64,000 bases of DNA, from positions 1-64,000 of the forward strand of contig NZ_JAPFPY010000023.1 of assembly GCF_026240945.1 (NCBI RefSeq). The letters are read 5' to 3'. This document shows positions 26,447 to 37,733 of the stretch, one piece after another; positions within the stretch are counted from its first letter, which is position 1, and every line of letters starts with the position of its first letter. Source of the stretch: Mycolicibacterium sp. J2. GTDB taxonomy: Bacteria > Actinomycetota > Actinomycetes > Mycobacteriales > Mycobacteriaceae. A program made the translations under genes and the position numbers. Below the pieces are notes generated by a model, which saw only the letters and a program-made list of their open reading frames with translations, was not told where the DNA came from and made no database searches.

Positions 26447-26572
26447 GTGACCGCCCGTACCTCACGGCCCGATGACACCGACCGGTTGGACGTGCTGCCC
26501 CGGCGCGCCATGGCAGGCCTGGCAGTGCTGAGCGGCCGAATGCGGTGCTCGGCGGCGGTCGACACGAAATAG
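26447..26572 (+). CDS. Possible leaderless mini-gene upstream of metH, 41 residues
   Basis: A GTG-started frame of 41 codons (VTARTSRPDDTDRLDVLPRR at its start) lies 6 nt after a TACTCT -10-like box (26435-26440). That is the signature of the many short leaderless genes known in mycobacteria. It has no recognisable domain and may be a chance frame. The stretch 26573-26680 after it contains no other gene. Confidence 0.3.
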   Translation: MTARTSRPDDTDRLDVLPRRAMAGLAVLSGRMRCSAAVDTK

Positions 26573-26681
26573 GTTCGGCTGCAATCTGGTTAGTCTTGTT
26601 AACTACGACATCGCCGATGGGACCGCGAGCCGGCGGCCACGGCGGTGACGTGGGCGTCCAGACGTCGAGCAGGTGACGACG

Positions 26682-26687
26682 TAGACT
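26682..26687 (+). promoter_or_regulatory. Probable -10 box of the metH leader RNA
   Basis: TAGACT predicts transcription starting at about 26694-26695, exactly at the first base of the P1 stem of the putative riboswitch. No clear -35 box is seen. Confidence 0.5.
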
Positions 26688-26694
26688 TTTCACC

Positions 26695-26790
26695 GCCGAG
26701 AGGCGTTGCAACGGTTTCTGGAGGGGATCACCGGGTCCCATCCGGGCCGCCACGCTCGGCGAAGTCAAGGACGCCTTCCGCTACGGAAGG
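26695..26790 (+). promoter_or_regulatory. SAH riboswitch controlling metH
   Basis: The layout matches the S-adenosylhomocysteine aptamer. P1 is GCCGAG (26695-26700) with CTCGGC (26755-26760). The conserved GTTGCAAC core is at 26705-26712. A P2 helix begins CGG/CCG (26712-26714 with 26747-26749) around a CCGG/CCGG hairpin, followed by joining sequence CCACG. Pseudoknot P4 is AGGCGT (26701-26706) with ACGCCT (26771-26776). The 3' strand of P4 overlaps CCTTCCG (26774-26780), which can pair perfectly with CGGAAGG (26784-26790) and bury the ribosome binding site. Bound SAH should favour P4, free the site and raise MetH, the known direction for this class. The ligand is inferred from structure. Confidence 0.78.
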
Positions 26791-26797
26791 AACGCAC

Positions 26798-30580
<3,783 letters not shown>

Positions 30581-30585
30581 AAGAT

Positions 30586-31269
30586 ATGCATTCGTCGCTG
30601 CGTGCCGTCCTGTTCGATATGGACGGCACCCTGGTCGACAGCGAGAAGTTGTGGGATGTCGGCATGCACGCCTTGTATGCCGATATGGGCGGGGTGATGT
30701 CCGAGGAGTCCCGGGCCGCGACCGTCGGCGGCTCGGCCGAGAGCGTGATGGTGCAGACCTACCGGGATCTGGGCCGCGAGCCGGATCCGGCGGCGATGGC
30801 CGCCTCCATCGACTGGTTGCACGGGTACGTGGGGGAGCTCTTCGCCGGCGGGCTGCCGTGGTGCGCCGGTGCCCGCGAACTGCTGGACGCGCTGCTGGCG
30901 GACGGCGTCCCGATGGCCCTGGTGACCAACACCCGCCGCGGACTCACCGAGAAGGCACTCGAAAGCATTGGCCGGCATTACTTTTCAGTGACCGTATGCG
31001 CCGACGAGGTGCCGCGCGGTAAACCCGCCCCGGATCCGTACCGGCACGCCGCGCAGTTGCTGGGCCTGCCCCCGGCACAGTGCCTGGCCATCGAGGATTC
31101 GATCACCGGAACCGCTGCCGCCGAGGCGGCCGGTTGTCCGGTGGTGGTGGTGCCCAACGATATTGCGGTGCCTGCCGGCCCGCGCCGGTATCTCGTCTCG
31201 TCGCTGGAGGACGTCGACGTCGCCTTGCTGCGCGATATCCATGCGGGACTCGCCACGGAAGTGGCCTGA
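30586..31269 (+). CDS. HAD-superfamily hydrolase, subfamily IA
   Basis: The 227-residue protein has motif I FDMDGTLVDSE (about 10-20), motif II TNTRRG, motif III Lys in RGKPAPDPY and motif IV AIEDSITG. This is the phosphoglycolate-phosphatase/beta-phosphoglucomutase-like subfamily with a helical cap domain. ATG 30586 is 5 bp after the metH stop, with GGAGG just before it, so it is very likely in the metH transcript. The substrate is unknown. A role in methionine-cycle or sugar-phosphate turnover would be guesswork. Confidence 0.88.
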   Translation: MHSSLRAVLFDMDGTLVDSEKLWDVGMHALYADMGGVMSEESRAATVGGSAESVMVQTYRDLGREPDPAAMAASIDWLHGYVGELFAGGLPWCAGARELLDALLADGVPMALVTNTRRGLTEKALESIGRHYFSVTVCADEVPRGKPAPDPYRHAAQLLGLPPAQCLAIEDSITGTAAAEAAGCPVVVVPNDIAVPAGPRRYLVSSLEDVDVALLRDIHAGLATEVA

Positions 31270-31335
31270 CACCGGTCGTGTCTGTGCAATGGTGAGGGTG
31301 TACCCATCACCGATTGCTGGGGGGAAGGACTTTTC

Positions 31336-32802
31336 ATGTCTCATGGTCCGATAGCCGGTGACGGTCCGTCCGTCTTCGGCGACGAAAAGCACACGTCGGG
31401 CACCAGCGCGGTGCGCATTGCCTCGGTGGCGGCGCTGGGTGGTCTGTTGTTCGGCTACGACAGCGCCGTCATCAACGGCGCCGTCGCTTCCATCTCCCAG
31501 GACTTCGGCGTCGAAGGGCTCACGCTGGGCAACGCGGTCGCCTCCGCGCTGCTCGGCGCCGCGGTGGGCGCCATGACCGCAGGCCGGATCGCCGACCGGA
31601 TCGGCCGGATCACGGTGATGAAGATTGCGGCGGTGCTGTTCTTCATCAGCGCCATCGGCACCGGGCTGGCGCCGAACGTCTGGGTACTGGTGGTGTTCCG
31701 CATCGTCGGCGGCGTCGCGGTGGGTATCGCATCGGTCATCGCGCCGGCCTATATCGCCGAGACGTCCCCGCCGCGGATTCGAGGCAGGCTCGGATCTCTG
31801 CAGCAGCTCGCGATCGTGTCCGGCATCTTCCTGTCACTGGCCATCGACTACGTCCTGGCCCAACTCGCCGGGGGCGCCAACGAACCCTTGTGGCTCGGGC
31901 TCGACGCCTGGCGTTGGATGTTCCTGGTCATGATGGTGCCCGCCGTCGTGTACGGGTCGCTGACCTTCACCATTCCCGAGTCGCCGCGGTATCTCGTTGC
32001 CAGCCATAAGGTCCCGGAAGCCCGCAAGGTCTTGAGCATGCTGCTGGGCGAGAAGAACCTCGAGATCACCATCGAACGGATCAAGGAGACGCTGGAACGC
32101 GAGGACAAGCCGTCCTGGCGCGACCTCCGTAAACCTGGTGGCAGCTTCCTCGGCTTCTACGGCATCGTCTGGGTGGGCCTGGGCCTGTCGATCTTCCAGC
32201 AGTTCGTCGGCATCAACGTGATCTTCTACTACTCCAATCTGCTCTGGGAAGCGGTCGGCTTCTCCGAGGGCGACTCGTTCCTCATCACGGTGATCACCTC
32301 GGTGGTGAACATCGTCACCACCCTCATCGCCATCGCCCTGGTCGACAAGATCGGCCGCAAACCGCTGCTGCTGATCGGTTCGACGGGGATGGCGGTGTCG
32401 TTGATCACGATGGCGGTCATCTTCGGTACCGCCTCGCTGGACGCCGCGGGCAAGCCGTTCCTCGGCGACGTGGCCGGGCCGGTGGCGCTGATCGCCGCCA
32501 ACGTGTTCGTCATCGCGTTCGGCATGTCGTGGGGTCCGGTGGTGTGGGTGTTGCTCGGCGAGATGTTCCCCAACCGCATCCGCGCGGCGGCACTCGGCTT
32601 GGCCGCCGCCGGGCAATGGGCGGCCAACTGGCTGATCACCGTGTCGTTCCCGAAGCTCAGCGATCATCTGGGCGTGGCCTACGGCTTTTACGGTCTGTGC
32701 GCGGTGCTGTCGTTCGTGTTCGTGCTGCGGTGGGTGCGGGAGACCAAGGGCGTCTCGCTGGAGGACATGCACGCCGAGCTGCTGCACGACGGCAAGGGTT
32801 AG
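31336..32802 (+). CDS. MFS sugar transporter (sugar porter family)
   Basis: A 488-residue membrane protein with about 12 hydrophobic segments. Sugar porter signatures are GGLLFGYDSAVINGA (helix 1), GRIADRIGR (loop 2-3), PPRIRGRLGSLQQL, IPESPRYLV (PESPR, mid-loop), QQFVGINVIFYY (helix 7) and DKIGRKPLL. It is a proton-coupled symporter or uniporter; the QQ-GIN motif fits hexose or inositol carriers. A strong GGGGGGAAGGA ribosome binding site precedes the ATG. It is convergent with, and overlaps by 4 nt, the Pth2-like gene. Confidence 0.9.
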   Translation: MSHGPIAGDGPSVFGDEKHTSGTSAVRIASVAALGGLLFGYDSAVINGAVASISQDFGVEGLTLGNAVASALLGAAVGAMTAGRIADRIGRITVMKIAAVLFFISAIGTGLAPNVWVLVVFRIVGGVAVGIASVIAPAYIAETSPPRIRGRLGSLQQLAIVSGIFLSLAIDYVLAQLAGGANEPLWLGLDAWRWMFLVMMVPAVVYGSLTFTIPESPRYLVASHKVPEARKVLSMLLGEKNLEITIERIKETLEREDKPSWRDLRKPGGSFLGFYGIVWVGLGLSIFQQFVGINVIFYYSNLLWEAVGFSEGDSFLITVITSVVNIVTTLIAIALVDKIGRKPLLLIGSTGMAVSLITMAVIFGTASLDAAGKPFLGDVAGPVALIAANVFVIAFGMSWGPVVWVLLGEMFPNRIRAAALGLAAAGQWAANWLITVSFPKLSDHLGVAYGFYGLCAVLSFVFVLRWVRETKGVSLEDMHAELLHDGKG

Positions 32803-33143
32803 AGCAGGCGCAGCTCGCCGGTGACCGGGTCCAGGTTCTCGGGGGTATCGGGCCCGATCGCCGCGCACGTCGGCGTGGGCACCCCGCCGAACTCGGTGCG
32901 GCCCGAATCCACGATGGCGCGCGCGATCAATCCCGCGGCCTGCGCCTTGGCGACGATCTCGGACAGCTCCTGCTCGCTGTCCACGCCGACGCAGATCTTG
33001 GTGAAGTGACCGTTCAGCCATTCCACGACACGTGGGTCGGTGAGGTTCTCCACGACGGCAGCGACGGCCGCGTGCGCGCCCTGGGCCACCATCTTGCCCT
33101 TACGCATGTTCAGATCGGTGCGCATCACGATGATCTGTTTCAC
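32799..33143 (-). CDS. Pth2-family peptidyl-tRNA hydrolase-like protein
   Basis: A 114-residue protein with the Pth2 hallmark KGKMVAQGAHAAVAA (about 15-29) and later GVDSEQELSEIVAKAQAAGLIARAIVDSGRTEF...TCAAIGP. Pth2 enzymes release peptides from tRNA in archaea and eukaryotes. Bacterial relatives like this are common in actinobacteria, but their activity is less certain. The GTG at 33143 is selected because the family begins KQIIVMRTDL; the longer frame upstream is antisense to hisE. It is divergent from hisE with 54 bp between starts. Confidence 0.82.
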   Translation of the reverse strand: MKQIIVMRTDLNMRKGKMVAQGAHAAVAAVVENLTDPRVVEWLNGHFTKICVGVDSEQELSEIVAKAQAAGLIARAIVDSGRTEFGGVPTPTCAAIGPDTPENLDPVTGELRLL

Positions 33144-33197
33144 GTGCCCATCATGACTGCCCGTCGTGACCACCCGTGCACAACGGGTGGCGCACGC

Positions 33198-33479
33198 ATG
33201 AAAGAATCGCAGGTCGTGAAGACCTTCGACGGCCTGTTCGCCGAGCTCAGTGAGAAAGCGCAGACCCGTCCAGCGGGCAGCGGAACCGTAGCAGCGTTGG
33301 ATGCCGGGGTACATGCACTGGGCAAGAAGATCCTCGAAGAGGCCGGCGAGGTATGGCTGGCCGCCGAGCACGAGGGTGACGACGCCCTGGCCGAGGAGAT
33401 CAGCCAACTGCTGTACTGGACGCAGGTGCTGATGCTGGCCCGCGGCCTCACGCTCGACGACGTCTACCGGAAGTTGTGA
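33198..33479 (+). CDS. hisE: Phosphoribosyl-ATP diphosphatase
   Basis: The 93-residue enzyme hydrolyses phosphoribosyl-ATP to phosphoribosyl-AMP, step 2 of histidine synthesis. The MazG-like helical motif KKILEEAGEVWLAAEH...EEISQLLYWTQVLM supplies the acidic metal ligands. Length equals the M. tuberculosis protein with the ATG at 33198. The stop overlaps or abuts the hisG start (GTGACGATG), so the two are coupled, as in Rv2122c-Rv2121c. Confidence 0.95.
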   Translation: MKESQVVKTFDGLFAELSEKAQTRPAGSGTVAALDAGVHALGKKILEEAGEVWLAAEHEGDDALAEEISQLLYWTQVLMLARGLTLDDVYRKL

Positions 33480-33481
33480 CG

Positions 33482-34327
33482 ATGCTGCGCATCGCCGTGC
33501 CCAACAAGGGCGCGCTCAGTGAATCGGCCGCCGAGATTCTCTCCGAGGCGGGCTACCGGCGCCGCACCGATCCCAAGGACCTCACCGTCGTCGACCCGGC
33601 GAACAATGTCGAGTTCTTCTTCTTGCGGCCCAAGGATATTGCCATCTATGTCGGGTCCGGCCAGCTCGATCTCGGCATCACCGGCCGTGACCTGGCCGCC
33701 GAATCCGACGCCCCGGTGCGGGAACGGCTGGCCCTGGGCTTCGGCTCGTCGACCTTCCGCTATGCCGGCCCCAAGGGCCAGTCCTGGACCGAGGACGATC
33801 TGGCGGGTAAGCGAATCGCCACCGCCTACCCGAACCTGGTCCGGAAAGATCTGGCCGCCAAAGGGATCCAGGCGACGGTCATCCGGCTCGACGGCGCGGT
33901 GGAGATCTCCATCCAACTCGGGGTGGCCGATGTGATCGCCGATATCGTCGGGTCCGGTCGCACCCTGGGGTTGCACAACCTGGCCGCGTTCGGGGCGTCG
34001 CTGTGTGATTCCGAGGCGATCCTGATCGAACGCGCGGACAGCGCGCCCGATCCGGCGCGCGACCAGCTGGCCGCCAGGGTTCAGGGCGTGGTGTTCGGGC
34101 AGCAGTACCTGATGTTGGACTACGACTGCCCGCGCCGTGTGCTGGACCAGGCGACGGCGGTGACGCCGGGACTGGAGTCGCCGACGATCGCCCCGCTGGC
34201 CGACCCGGAATGGGTGGCGGTGCGGGCACTGGTGCCGCGCCGCGAGGTCAACTCGATCATGGACCGGCTGGCGGCCATCGGGGCCAAGGCGATCCTGGCC
34301 TCCGATATCCGGTTCTGCCGATTCTGA
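33482..34327 (+). CDS. hisG: ATP phosphoribosyltransferase, long form
   Basis: The 281-residue enzyme catalyses the first committed step of histidine synthesis from ATP and PRPP. It starts MLRIAVPNKG, with DLGITGRDL, the PRPP loop region ADVIADIVGSGRTL (about 138-151) and a C-terminal ACT-like domain of about 75 residues that confers histidine feedback inhibition (long form, no HisZ needed). GTG 33476, overlapping the hisE stop, is an alternative start two codons earlier. Confidence 0.95.
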   Translation: MLRIAVPNKGALSESAAEILSEAGYRRRTDPKDLTVVDPANNVEFFFLRPKDIAIYVGSGQLDLGITGRDLAAESDAPVRERLALGFGSSTFRYAGPKGQSWTEDDLAGKRIATAYPNLVRKDLAAKGIQATVIRLDGAVEISIQLGVADVIADIVGSGRTLGLHNLAAFGASLCDSEAILIERADSAPDPARDQLAARVQGVVFGQQYLMLDYDCPRRVLDQATAVTPGLESPTIAPLADPEWVAVRALVPRREVNSIMDRLAAIGAKAILASDIRFCRF

Positions 34328-34357
34328 TTCAGCCCGCCACCAGCGGCGCAGGCATGT

Positions 34358-34363
34358 TAGCGT
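34358..34363 (+). promoter_or_regulatory. Probable -10 box of the DUF4126 gene (leaderless)
   Basis: TAGCGT is followed by exactly 7 nt and the ATG at 34371. There is no ribosome binding site. It separates this gene transcriptionally from hisG, 43 bp upstream. Confidence 0.4.
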
Positions 34364-34370
34364 CCCGGGT

Positions 34371-34871
34371 ATGACCGTGGTGGTGGTGCTGCTGCTCGCG
34401 TTGCTGATCGGTGTGGTGGCCGGCCTGCGGGCACTGACCCCACCGGCCGTGGTGGCCTGGGCCGGGCTGCTGGGGTGGATCAATCTGGACGGCACCTGGG
34501 TTCAGTGGCTGGCCCATCCCATCACCGTCACCGTGCTCACCATCCTGCTCGTGGTCGAACTGGTCACCGACCAGTTGCCGTCCACCCCGAGCCGAAAAGT
34601 GCCGCCGCAGTTCGGGGCTCGGTTACTGACGGGCGCGTTCGCCGCGGCCGTACTGGTAACCGGTGCGATCTATCAGGCCAAGACCGGAACCATCGTCTCC
34701 GGCGTCGGAGCCGGCATCGTCGGCGCCGTCCTGGGCACCCTCGGTGGGGCCGAGGCGCGCACCCGGTTGGTGGCCCGCACCGGTGGACGCGACCTGCCGA
34801 TCGCGCTGACCGAGGATGTCATCGCCATCGCCGGCGGGTTCGCCGTCGCGGCCGCGGCCTCGCTGCTGTGA
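34371..34871 (+). CDS. DUF4126 family membrane protein
   Basis: The 166-residue protein has four or five hydrophobic helices (residues 2-19, 24-38, 48-64, 84-98, 105-125 and the C-terminus). Family features are GLRALTPPAVVAWA near the start and ELVTDQLPSTPSRKVPPQFGARLLTGAFAAA in the middle. DUF4126 proteins are of unknown function. It overlaps the downstream oxidoreductase gene only if that gene uses its GTG start at 34868. By position it corresponds to Rv2120c. Confidence 0.82.
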   Translation: MTVVVVLLLALLIGVVAGLRALTPPAVVAWAGLLGWINLDGTWVQWLAHPITVTVLTILLVVELVTDQLPSTPSRKVPPQFGARLLTGAFAAAVLVTGAIYQAKTGTIVSGVGAGIVGAVLGTLGGAEARTRLVARTGGRDLPIALTEDVIAIAGGFAVAAAASLL

Positions 34872-34873
34872 TC

Positions 34874-36253
34874 ATGACAAGCGGCACAACGTCTTTCGAT
34901 GCCATCATCATCGGCGCGGGCCAGGCCGGCCCACCGTTGGCGGCCCGGCTGACCGCGGCGGGGCAGGGGGTGGCCGTCATCGAACGTCACCTGGTCGGCG
35001 GCACCTGCGTCAACAACGGATGCATCCCCACCAAGACGCTGGTGGCCAGTGCGTACGCCGCGCACCTGGCCCGGCGCGGCGCCGAATACGGGATCGGCAC
35101 CGGCGACATCAGCGTCGACATGGCAAAAGTGAAGGCGCGCAAGGACAAGATCGTGCTCGACGACCGCGCCGGCGTCGAGAGTTGGATCGAGGGCATGGAC
35201 GGTGCGGCACTGATCCGCGGCCATGCCCGTTTCGTCGACCCGCACACCATCGACGTCGACGGCACCCTGCTGCACGCCGACCGGTTCTTCCTCAACGTCG
35301 GCGGCCGTGCGGTGGTACCCGATTTCCCGGGCCTGGACGGTGTCGACTACCTGACCAATGTCTCCATCCTGCAACTGGACGCGGTTCCCGAGCACCTGGT
35401 CATCATCGGCGGCAGCTATATCGGTCTGGAATTCGCGCAGATGTACCGGCGGTTCGGCGCGGACGTCACGGTGATCGAGCGCGGTCCGCGGCTGGCCTCC
35501 CGGGAGGACGAGGACGTATCGGCCGCCATCCGCGATATCCTCGAGAACGAGGACATCACGGTGCACACCGATGCTTCGGATATCCGATTCGAGCAGCGGG
35601 ACAACGGGATTGCCGTCACCACGAATGCCGGGGCCGCACCCGTGGTCGGCACCCATGTGTTGATGGCCGTCGGTCGCCGGCCCAACACCGACGATCTGGG
35701 TCTGGAGCACGCCGGGGTGCAGACCGACGCTCGCGGCTTCGTCGTCGTCGACGACCAGTTGCGCACCAGCGCCGAGCACATCTGGGCGATGGGGGACTGC
35801 AACGGCAAGGGCGCGTTCACGCACACGTCGTGGAACGACTACGAGATCGTGGCGGCCAATCTGCTCGACGACGATCCGCGCCGGGTCAGTGATCGCATCA
35901 CCACCTACGGACTGTTCATCGACCCGCCGTTGGGCCGCGCCGGCATGACCGTCGAGCAGGTCCGCCGTTCCGGCAGAAAGGCCTTGGTGGCCACGCGCCC
36001 GATGACCCGGGTGGGCCGCGCGGTGGAGAAAGGCGAAACCCAGGGTTTCATGAAGGTGGTCGTCGACGCCGAAACCGAGGAGATCTTGGGCGCCGCGATT
36101 CTCGGAGTGGGCGGTGACGAGGTGGTGCACCTGATTCTCGACGTGATGACCGCCAAACTGCCCTGCACCGCCATCTCGCGCACCATGCACATCCATCCCA
36201 CGGTCAGCGAGTTGGTTCCCACGCTGCTGCAGGAGCTCACGCCGCTGCAGTAG
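34874..36253 (+). CDS. FAD-dependent pyridine nucleotide-disulfide oxidoreductase (mercuric reductase-like)
   Basis: A 459-residue flavoprotein: FAD motif IIIGAGQAGPPLAARL (about 9-24), redox-active disulfide GGTCVNNGCIPTK (about 40-52), NAD(P) motif IIGGSYIGLEFAQMYRRFG, second FAD motif IWAMGDCNG, and the dimerisation domain with TMHIHPTVSELVPT supplying the active-site His. The Cys-x4-Cys spacing and C-terminal HPT motif are those of the lipoamide/mercuric reductase group, but the N-terminal metal-binding domain and C-terminal Cys pair of MerA are absent, so mercury reduction is unlikely. GTG 34868 is an alternative start. Confidence 0.88.
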   Translation: MTSGTTSFDAIIIGAGQAGPPLAARLTAAGQGVAVIERHLVGGTCVNNGCIPTKTLVASAYAAHLARRGAEYGIGTGDISVDMAKVKARKDKIVLDDRAGVESWIEGMDGAALIRGHARFVDPHTIDVDGTLLHADRFFLNVGGRAVVPDFPGLDGVDYLTNVSILQLDAVPEHLVIIGGSYIGLEFAQMYRRFGADVTVIERGPRLASREDEDVSAAIRDILENEDITVHTDASDIRFEQRDNGIAVTTNAGAAPVVGTHVLMAVGRRPNTDDLGLEHAGVQTDARGFVVVDDQLRTSAEHIWAMGDCNGKGAFTHTSWNDYEIVAANLLDDDPRRVSDRITTYGLFIDPPLGRAGMTVEQVRRSGRKALVATRPMTRVGRAVEKGETQGFMKVVVDAETEEILGAAILGVGGDEVVHLILDVMTAKLPCTAISRTMHIHPTVSELVPTLLQELTPLQ

Positions 36254-36839
36254 CGGCGCGCCCCGCCTTGAATTGGCCGGTGACCACCGCGACCCGGTGG
36301 CCCAGATGCTCGCAGGTGGCCACGTCGGCGGGATGCAGCTGGTCGGGGTTGGCGTCGACATCGGTCTGACTGCCTGCGCCCAGCCAGAAACCGAGCCGGT
36401 TGAGGTCGTGTTCACTGCCGCCGGCACTGTTCCAGCCTGGCGCCAAACCCAAACTGACCCAATGCATATGGTGCTGGGCGGCGAAGATTGACAACGAGAT
36501 CAGGGCGGCCATCTTGTCACCGCTCTTGGCGCCGGAGTTGGTGAATCCCGCCGCGATCTTGTCCCGCCAGGCACCCTCCATACACCGCCTGCCGGTCTGC
36601 TCGGCGAAAGCCTGGAATCCTGCCGACACGTTCCCCATATAGGTGGGCGTCCCGAAGATGAGCGCGTCGGCGGTGTCGATCGCATCCCAGTCGGTGGTGC
36701 CCAGCGCCTCGACGGAAAGCAGGTGGACCTGCGCCCCGCCGCGTCGCGCACCGTCGGCAACGGCGTCGGCCAAGGCGGCGGTGTGTCCGAAACCGGAATG
36801 GTAGACGATGGTCACGTGGGGGAAATCGTTGGGGGACAT
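36237..36839 (-). CDS. Flavodoxin-like NAD(P)H:quinone oxidoreductase (WrbA-like)
   Basis: A 200-residue flavodoxin fold protein. FMN-binding segments are YHSGFGHTAALADAV (about 13-27), FGTPTYMGNVSAGFQ (about 61-75) and TNSGAKSGDKMAAL. It probably reduces quinones with NAD(P)H. It is the distal gene of an ArsR-SRPBCC-flavodoxin operon (10-bp gap to the SRPBCC gene) and converges with the oxidoreductase gene, overlapping its 3' end by 17 bp. Confidence 0.85.
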   Translation of the reverse strand: MSPNDFPHVTIVYHSGFGHTAALADAVADGARRGGAQVHLLSVEALGTTDWDAIDTADALIFGTPTYMGNVSAGFQAFAEQTGRRCMEGAWRDKIAAGFTNSGAKSGDKMAALISLSIFAAQHHMHWVSLGLAPGWNSAGGSEHDLNRLGFWLGAGSQTDVDANPDQLHPADVATCEHLGHRVAVVTGQFKAGRAATAAA

Positions 36840-36849
36840 CGTATCTCCT

Positions 36850-37350
36850 TCAGTTCGTCAGGTTTTCGGCGATTTCGCGGTAGCGCTGCTGCCAGTCCGG
36901 CAGGGGCTGCCCGTCCAGGTGCGCGGTGAGCCGGTCGAGGAAGGCATGGGTACCGGGATGGAAACCCCTGGCGCCGGGAATCGAGAGACCACGGTGAGTG
37001 AAGCGCAGCAGGGTGCCGTCGCCATCGCGGCTCAGCTCGTAGCGCACCACGCCGCCCTTGGCGCCCAGAATCTGCTGATGCCACTCGTGCTCGAACACAT
37101 GCGGCGGATCCCAGACCAGGATGCGGCCCGAGACCCGGGTGCGCTCGGGCGGATACGGTGGGCCGTTCGGTGTCGTCTCGACCAGTCCACCCGGACGGGC
37201 GTCGATGGTGGTCGCCCCCATCCACCGGGTGCGCTGCACGGGATCGGTGATGGCCGACCACACCGCCTCGATCGCGTGGTCCAGCCGGCGTTCGAAACGC
37301 AGCACGGCCAGGTCGCCCTGGACGGTGAGTTCGCCTTGGTGGCCGGTCAT
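36850..37350 (-). CDS. SRPBCC/AHSA1-domain protein
   Basis: A 166-residue START-like hydrophobic-cavity protein. FERRLDHAIEAVWSAITDPVQRTRWMG is the typical AHSA1 N-terminal pattern, followed by FEHEWHQQ...RYELSRDGDGTLLRFTHRGL. AHSA1 genes are commonly paired with ArsR repressors in actinobacteria and may bind a hydrophobic ligand. The ATG overlaps the ArsR stop by 4 nt. Confidence 0.85.
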   Translation of the reverse strand: MTGHQGELTVQGDLAVLRFERRLDHAIEAVWSAITDPVQRTRWMGATTIDARPGGLVETTPNGPPYPPERTRVSGRILVWDPPHVFEHEWHQQILGAKGGVVRYELSRDGDGTLLRFTHRGLSIPGARGFHPGTHAFLDRLTAHLDGQPLPDWQQRYREIAENLTN

Positions 37351-37685
37351 CTCGCGCCAGACCCTTCTCCGGTCGCTTCGCTCGCTTTGGCGTCGAGGTG
37401 GTGCTCGAGGGCGTCCAGATGGGCGGTCCAGAACTGGCGGTACTGATCGATCCAGCGGTCCAGCTCGACCAGGCCGTCGGCGCGCAAGGCGTACACCCGG
37501 CGCTGGGCATCGGCGCGGACCTCCACCAACCCGACCTCGCGCAGGACGCGCAGATGACGTGACACCGTGGGCTGGGTCAGGCTCGGGAGGGTCGCGACGA
37601 GCTCACCCGCCGTGCGTTCCCCGGTGCGCAGCGCATCCAGCAGGGTGCGCCGACTCGGCTCGGCAACGGCCTCGAACACGTCCAT
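37347..37685 (-). CDS. ArsR family transcriptional repressor
   Basis: From ATG 37685 the protein has 112 residues with a winged helix: AVAEPSRRTLLDALRTGERTAGEL, then recognition helix LTQPTVSRHLRVLREVGLV. No cysteine metal site is present, so it is likely an effector-responsive rather than metal-responsive member. The C-terminal tail AKASEATGEGSGAR is coded by a dispersed GCGAGCGAAGCGACCGG word and may be a recent addition. The frame could start at 37706, but that ATG lies inside the operator palindrome. It heads the SRPBCC-flavodoxin operon. Confidence 0.88.
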   Translation of the reverse strand: MDVFEAVAEPSRRTLLDALRTGERTAGELVATLPSLTQPTVSRHLRVLREVGLVEVRADAQRRVYALRADGLVELDRWIDQYRQFWTAHLDALEHHLDAKASEATGEGSGAR

Positions 37686-37690
37686 GGTTT

Positions 37691-37730
37691 GAGTATTGCA
37701 TTTCATCTATATAGATGCAATGCAATACTC
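37691..37730. promoter_or_regulatory. 40-bp nested palindrome, probable ArsR operator
   Basis: GAGTATTGCA (37691-37700) is exactly complementary to TGCAATACTC (37721-37730), and the centre ATCTATATAGAT (37705-37716) is itself palindromic. Only one base pair of the 20-bp arms is mismatched. It is AT-rich against the GC-rich background and lies 6 bp from the arsR-like start, where autorepressor sites of this family are found. Confidence 0.75.
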
Positions 37731-37733
37731 GGC

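Noticed and set aside
26573..26797. Cobalamin or SAM-IV riboswitch before metH
   Set aside because: No B12 box or SAM-IV core sequence was found; the elements present fit the SAH class instead.
34874..36253. Mercuric reductase (mer operon)
   Set aside because: The enzyme lacks the C-terminal vicinal cysteines and N-terminal metal-binding domain of MerA, and the nearby ArsR has no metal-site cysteines.
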